Assembly (NCBI GenBank): GCA_013151705.1
Contig: JAADHT010000130.1
Span: 1-8,034 of the forward strand
Direction of reading: 5' to 3'
DNA: 8,034 nucleotides
From: Kiritimatiellota bacterium
GTDB lineage: Bacteria; Verrucomicrobiota; Lentisphaeria; Victivallales; JAADHT01
Shown here: positions 5,413-8,034 of the stretch, in pieces
Layout: each line of letters starts with the position of its first letter
Numbering within the stretch: the stretch's first letter is position 1
Position numbers and translations under genes: made by a program
The notes under the pieces: generated by a model
The model's database searches: none
What the model was told of the DNA's origin: nothing
What the model saw: only the letters and a program-made list of their open reading frames with translations

Positions 5413-5895
5413 ATGAATGAATGCATATTAAATCCTATTGGCGTTATCCATACGCCATTCAAAGAGACGTCAGGTATTCCAATACAGCCGCCCGGTGCGA
5501 CTGGAACAGGCGGACGAATCGAAGTTTTCGAGGAATTTGCCGATGGATTGAAGGATTTGGAGGGGTTCTCGCACATCATATTATTGTTTCTTTTCCACGA
5601 GTCGAAAGGGTTCAAACTGCAAGTTAGCCCCTTTTTGGAGAATGATATCCACGGCGTGTTTGCGGTCAGGGCGCCAAAACGGCCAAATCCGCTTGGATTG
5701 TCGATTATTCGTTTACTTAAAGTGGAAGGCAATGTTTTGACGATTGATAATCCGGACATGCTCGATGGCACTCCGCTGTTGGATATCAAACCGTACATCC
5801 CGGATTTTGATGCGTATCCTGACGCTGTCGCCGGTTGGCAGGAGAAACACAAAGGAAAAGTGAGGAAACAAAAATCTGATGCGAGATTCGGGTAA
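5413..5895 (+). CDS. TrmO/TsaA-like family protein (VirR/MTH1797-type)
   Basis: 160 aa, a compact single-domain member of the TsaA/TrmO family. The signature segments are present: NPIGVIHTPF (7-16), GTGGRIEVFEEFADGLKDLE (31-50), the hallmark RAPKRPNPLGLS (86-97) and DGTPLLDIKPYIPDFDA (118-134). TrmO N6-methylates the t6A37 base of tRNA-Thr using S-adenosylmethionine; the E. coli enzyme is longer (about 235 aa) with an extra C-terminal domain that is missing here. The ATG at 5413 has AAGG 8 nt upstream; a GTG at 5380 lies inside the terminator-like hairpin and is less likely. Its place between DUF5320 and NifX-like genes recurs, to my knowledge, in other anaerobes and raises the question whether it acts on tRNA at all in this setting. 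The fold call is firm; the substrate is open. Confidence 0.88.
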   Translation: MNECILNPIGVIHTPFKETSGIPIQPPGATGTGGRIEVFEEFADGLKDLEGFSHIILLFLFHESKGFKLQVSPFLENDIHGVFAVRAPKRPNPLGLSIIRLLKVEGNVLTIDNPDMLDGTPLLDIKPYIPDFDAYPDAVAGWQEKHKGKVRKQKSDARFG

Positions 5896-5920
5896 ATCAA
5901 TTGGGGTAATTTTCAAAAAG

Positions 5921-5969
5921 ATATTGGATATACCTCATAAATTCCCATTCGCCCCATAAGACCCATAAA
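5921..5969. repeat. Degenerate 9-bp-period intergenic repeat, copy 2
   Basis: After ATATTGGATATAC, four near-regular 9-bp units can be read from 5934: CTCATAAAT, TCCCATTCG, CCCCATAAG, ACCCATAAA. It matches the repeat at 2760-2803 in the opposite orientation. It fills most of the 109-nt spacer between the TrmO-like gene and the first NifX-like gene; apart from the ribosome site of the latter I see nothing else there. Confidence 0.6.
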
Positions 5970-6004
5970 AAAGACGTTTAATCGCCTAAAATCAGGAAAA
6001 AACA

Positions 6005-6364
6005 ATGAAGGTGGTTGTTACATCACAAGGCGAAACATTGGATGCCCAAGTGGATCCACGATTCGGTCGAGCGAAGAATTTCATCATCCTCGATACGGAA
6101 AACGGAGAATTCAAAAGCATTGACAACTCTCAGAATCTCAACGCTGCTCAAGGCGCTGGAATTCAATCAGCTCAAAACGTCGCAAATACGGATACCGAGG
6201 CGTTGATCACCGGCAACTGCGGGCCCAAAGCATTTAAAGTGCTGGCGGCGGCGAAAATCAAAGTTTACATTGGCGCTCAGGGAACCGTCTCCGAGGCAGT
6301 GGAAAAATTCAAAAACGGAGAGTTGAAAGAGGCGGCGAATGCAAACGTCGAGGGACATTGGTAG
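6005..6364 (+). CDS. NifX/NifB-C-like Fe-Mo cluster domain protein (MTH1175 type)
   Basis: 119 aa, a stand-alone dinitrogenase iron-molybdenum cofactor biosynthesis domain. Characteristic parts: MKVVVTSQG, VDPRFGRAKNFIILD (16-30), QNLNAAQGAGIQSAQNVA (43-60), ALITGNCGPKAFKVL (66-80) and a C-terminal NVEGHW. The fold is of the RNase H-like NifX/NafY kind, which carries or transfers iron-sulfur and molybdenum-type clusters. C72 is the only Cys; in this subgroup the equivalent position is often not Cys, so it could be a local ligand. AGGA lies 9 nt before the ATG. No nitrogenase genes are present, so a role outside nitrogen fixation is expected, as for MTH1175 and the related ORP proteins of Desulfovibrio. 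Confidence 0.93.
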   Translation: MKVVVTSQGETLDAQVDPRFGRAKNFIILDTENGEFKSIDNSQNLNAAQGAGIQSAQNVANTDTEALITGNCGPKAFKVLAAAKIKVYIGAQGTVSEAVEKFKNGELKEAANANVEGHW

Positions 6365-6396
6365 AAGCGATGAATCGGATACGGTGGAAGAGTGAA

Positions 6397-6417
6397 GTTG
6401 AGAGTTGAGAGTTGAAG
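6397..6417. repeat. Heptad tandem repeat GTTGAGA x3
   Basis: GTTGAGA (6397-6403), GTTGAGA (6404-6410) and GTTGAAG (6411-6417) form a short 7-bp tandem array. It has the same period as the tract at 3334-3403 but a different unit. It lies in the 146-nt spacer between the two NifX-like genes, which also holds a weak AAAATC-TTC-GATTTT hairpin (6425-6439) and the TCATTGAGTCAG element. Confidence 0.65.
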
Positions 6418-6463
6418 AAAAAGGAAAATCTTCGATTTTGAGTTTTCAGGCGAAATTACCGCG

Positions 6464-6475
6464 TCATTGAGTCAG
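6464..6475. repeat. Second copy of TCATTGAGTCAG
   Basis: Exact 12-bp match to 4936-4947. Both copies lie shortly before a gene of the metal-cluster group: 31 nt before the DUF5320 start and 35 nt before the second NifX-like start. AATTAC precedes it (6454-6459), as it does the first copy. Confidence 0.5.
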
Positions 6476-6510
6476 CGCGTCAAAAAAACAATTTCAATAC
6501 AGGAGGCATT

Positions 6511-6846
6511 ATGAAGATAGCGATACCAACAGCAGAAGGAAAACTCGCGATGCATTTCGGACATTGCGAGAAATTCGTGATTATTGAAGTGGAAGACGGT
6601 AAAATCGTTACAACGATTGAAGCAACTCCGCCGCCACACGAGCCGGGGGTGCTGCCGAAATGGCTGCACGAGGAGCAAAACGTCAACGCGATAATCGCGG
6701 GCGGAATGGGACAGCGAGCGCAACAGTTGTTCGCCGCGAATGAGATAGAGGTGCTTGTCGGCGCTTCAGCACTCGAACCAGAAACATTGGTGAAAGCCTA
6801 TATCGATGGATCACTAGTCACGGGAGACAACATTTGCGATCATTAA
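6511..6846 (+). CDS. NifX-like Fe-Mo cluster domain protein, HFGHC type
   Basis: 111 aa, a second stand-alone NifX/MTH1175-type domain of a different subgroup from its neighbour. Diagnostic segments: MKIAIPTAEGKLAMHFGHCEKF (1-22) with H15, H18 and C19 as candidate ligands; PPPHEPGVLPKWL (40-52); AIIAGGMGQRA (60-70); and a C-terminal DNICDH with C109. A strong AGGAGG site lies 4 nt before the ATG. The two paralogues share only the fold signature, so they are an old pair, perhaps forming a heteromer or handling two steps of cluster transfer (inference). Homologues of this form commonly accompany DUF134 and Mrp/MinD ATPases; such ATPases are not in this window. Confidence 0.93.
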   Translation: MKIAIPTAEGKLAMHFGHCEKFVIIEVEDGKIVTTIEATPPPHEPGVLPKWLHEEQNVNAIIAGGMGQRAQQLFAANEIEVLVGASALEPETLVKAYIDGSLVTGDNICDH

Positions 6847-6909
6847 GGGAATTTCTGGAGTTCTAAAGTGCTGAAGTGCGCCTCTAGTTTTAGCGAAGGT
6901 GAAAACTGA

Positions 6910-6961
6910 GCCATCTCGCCGACCGTGTCCCGCCATAGCTATAAGCGACAGCGGAGATGGC
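6910..6961. repeat. Foldback element in the spacer before the MBL gene
   Basis: GCCATCTC (6910-6917) and GAGATGGC (6954-6961) are perfect 8-bp inverted arms; two more G-C pairs (G6918-C6952, C6919-G6951) can form past a bulged G6953. A nested hairpin lies within: CGC (6931-6933), the palindrome ATAGCTAT (6935-6942), and GCG (6945-6947). It sits in a 201-nt spacer with no convincing gene on either strand. It has no T-run and is more likely a dispersed structured repeat or a structured RNA than a terminator. Confidence 0.5.
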
Positions 6962-7047
6962 CCCTTCCGAGTGACATCCACAGGCGAAAAAATTGTCTTG
7001 GATCCCGCCGGCCTTGTGTCGGTGGTGAATGAAATCGAGGGTTTTAT

Positions 7048-7881
7048 ATGGCAACGAAAATAACGATATTGGTCGATAACACCGCTTCTGGCAAGCTTGT
7101 TGGCGAACACGGGCTCTCGTCTTTAATAGAAAAAGACGAAACAATGATCTTGTTCGATGCTGGGCAAGGCGAGGCGTTCGCATATAATATCGACGCGTTG
7201 GGCGTTGATCTCGCGGAACTCGCGCACATCGTCTTCAGCCACGGGCATTACGACCATACCGGTGGAATCGCGAGACTCGCGGAAACTGCGGAACTCGCGG
7301 CCGTCGTCCATATGCATCCTGCCGCTTTAGACGCAAAATTCGCGAGAGAACCGGATGGAACGGCAAAATCCATCGGCATATCGAAATCAAATCGAGAATG
7401 GTTGCTTTCCAGAGGTGATGATCTTCATCTTTCAAAGCATCCTGTGGAAATCGCACCCGGAGTTCTCACAACAGGTGAAATTCCCGAGATATTTTCGCAG
7501 GAGAGTTGTTCCACTCGTTTTCGCCTTGACAAGGAACTAACCCAAATCGATGATATGGCGGACGATATGTCGCTGTTCATGCGAACCGACGCGGGAACCG
7601 TGGTTGTGCTGGGATGTTGCCATCGAGGCTTGGCGAATACGTTGGCGCATATCACGATGATCGCGGAAACCGATGAAATCGCAGCTGTCATTGGTGGAAC
7701 GCATCTCCGTAACGCCGACCGAGCCAGACTCGATTTCACAGTTGAGACGGTTAAGAAACATCATGTCAAACGTTTTGTCGCGACACATTGCACGGGGATC
7801 AAATCCGCGGAATATCTAAAGGAAAAATTGCCGGACGTGTTTACCGCTGGATTCGCGGGAATGACGATGGAGTTTGATTGA
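7048..7881 (+). CDS. MBL-fold metallo-hydrolase, DHPS-like group
   Basis: 277 aa. Metallo-beta-lactamase-fold protein with the binuclear metal site S-H65-G-H67-Y-D69-H70-T-G-G, a further H-M-H (88-90), DDMSLFMRTDAGTVVVLGCCHRG (172-194) and the late ligands GGTHL (H219) and ATHCTG (H247, C248). The last two motifs and length match the group annotated as 7,8-dihydropterin-6-yl-methyl-aminobenzene-phosphate synthase-like (DHPS-like MBL). Most relatives have G-C-S-H where this one has G-C-C-H (189-192). GAGGG lies 6 nt before the ATG, and an in-frame stop at 7030 fixes the start closely. It ends 6 nt before the next gene, indicating cotranscription. Such proteins occur beside NifX-like genes in anaerobes; the substrate is unknown and a pterin role should not be assumed. 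Confidence 0.9.
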   Translation: MATKITILVDNTASGKLVGEHGLSSLIEKDETMILFDAGQGEAFAYNIDALGVDLAELAHIVFSHGHYDHTGGIARLAETAELAAVVHMHPAALDAKFAREPDGTAKSIGISKSNREWLLSRGDDLHLSKHPVEIAPGVLTTGEIPEIFSQESCSTRFRLDKELTQIDDMADDMSLFMRTDAGTVVVLGCCHRGLANTLAHITMIAETDEIAAVIGGTHLRNADRARLDFTVETVKKHHVKRFVATHCTGIKSAEYLKEKLPDVFTAGFAGMTMEFD

Positions 7882-7887
7882 AATATT

Positions 7888-8034
7888 ATGGCGCAACATA
7901 ATAATAAAGTGGAAGATATATGCGAACAGTTCAAACTCAGGTTCCACCCGAGCTACATACCCCATGCGGACGAGCAATCTCTGTTTGAATACGCCTTTTA
8001 CGAAAAAATTCCGATGATAATCAAGGGGCCCACC
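7888..8034 (+). CDS. CbbQ/NorQ/NirQ-like MoxR AAA+ ATPase, N-terminal part
   Basis: 49 codons are visible; the gene runs off the right edge. After a charged N-terminus the sequence FHPSYIPHADEQSLFEYAFYEKIPM (20-44) leads into IIKGPT, where the Walker A motif GPTGxGKT would continue. This arrangement is typical of CbbQ/NirQ/NorQ ATPases, which remodel or load metal into partner enzymes together with a von Willebrand A-domain protein (CbbO/NorD). The ATG is 6 nt after the preceding stop and has no clear ribosome site, so translational coupling is likely. The identification rests on the short segment before Walker A and is therefore moderate. Confidence 0.7.
   Translation, partial: MAQHNNKVEDICEQFKLRFHPSYIPHADEQSLFEYAFYEKIPMIIKGPT

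Noticed and set aside
5397..5900. Open frame of 167 codons on the minus strand
   Set aside because: Mirror of the TrmO-like gene, which carries clear family motifs on the plus strand.
6890..7183. Open frame of 97 codons on the minus strand over the spacer and MBL start
   Set aside because: It crosses the foldback element and the start of a well-supported gene; the product is Arg-rich and low in similarity to anything known.
7048..7881. Assignment as a true dihydropteroate-synthase-like or methanopterin enzyme
   Set aside because: The annotation name is inherited from a distant homologue. The sequence supports only the MBL fold and group, and no pterin genes are nearby.

Overview
The window reads as a piece of chromosome from an anaerobic bacterium, most likely of the Planctomycetes-Verrucomicrobia-Chlamydiae group (Kiritimatiellota or Lentisphaerota would fit). 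This assignment is inference. It rests on clustered sulfatase-family genes, on anaerobe-type metal-cluster genes (DUF134, DUF5320, NifX/MTH1175-like), and on spacers filled with short-period repeats of a kind I associate with those genomes. No rRNA, tRNA, CRISPR array, transposase or integrase was seen.

Left part (1-4148, all minus strand; read right to left): an IclR-family regulator (3405-4148), an internally deleted sulfatase remnant (2863-3282), a full-length sulfatase-family enzyme whose catalytic Cys is replaced by Thr (1275-2723), and a canonical Cys-type sulfatase cut by the window's left edge (1-1208). This looks like a small sulfated-glycan utilisation locus under a local regulator. 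The regulator has a 28-bp inverted repeat over its own start codon.

Centre (4149-4413): a divergent control region. Leftward it holds a plausible iclR promoter. Rightward it holds three A-tracts at 11-bp spacing, then a TTGACA box, then a 22-bp near-perfect palindrome that fills the spacer and covers the -10, then a leader of about 140 nt with no recognised gene or riboswitch.

Right part (4414-8034, all plus strand): a DUF134 helix-turn-helix protein with a C-terminal zinc ribbon, a DUF5320 Gly/Arg-rich small protein, a TrmO/TsaA-like protein, two different NifX/MTH1175-type small proteins, a metallo-beta-lactamase-fold hydrolase of the DHPS-like group, and the first 49 codons of a CbbQ/NorQ/NirQ-like MoxR AAA+ ATPase that runs off the right edge. 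The first five resemble neighbourhoods known from methanogens, sulfate reducers and clostridia and thought to concern assembly or carriage of iron/molybdenum-type clusters. The MinD/Mrp-type P-loop ATPases often seen with them are absent here. The last two genes are nearly contiguous and may form a separate module.

Most spacers hold short-period repeats: 7-bp at 3334-3403 and 6397-6417, 8-bp-like at 4915-4947 and 6464-6475, 9-bp at 2760-2803 and 5921-5969. There are also GC-rich hairpins at 1231, 3054 and 3285 and a larger foldback at 6910-6961. The deleted sulfatase and the Thr-type sulfatase homologue are the clearest oddities among the genes; the palindrome and A-tract control region is the clearest one outside them.
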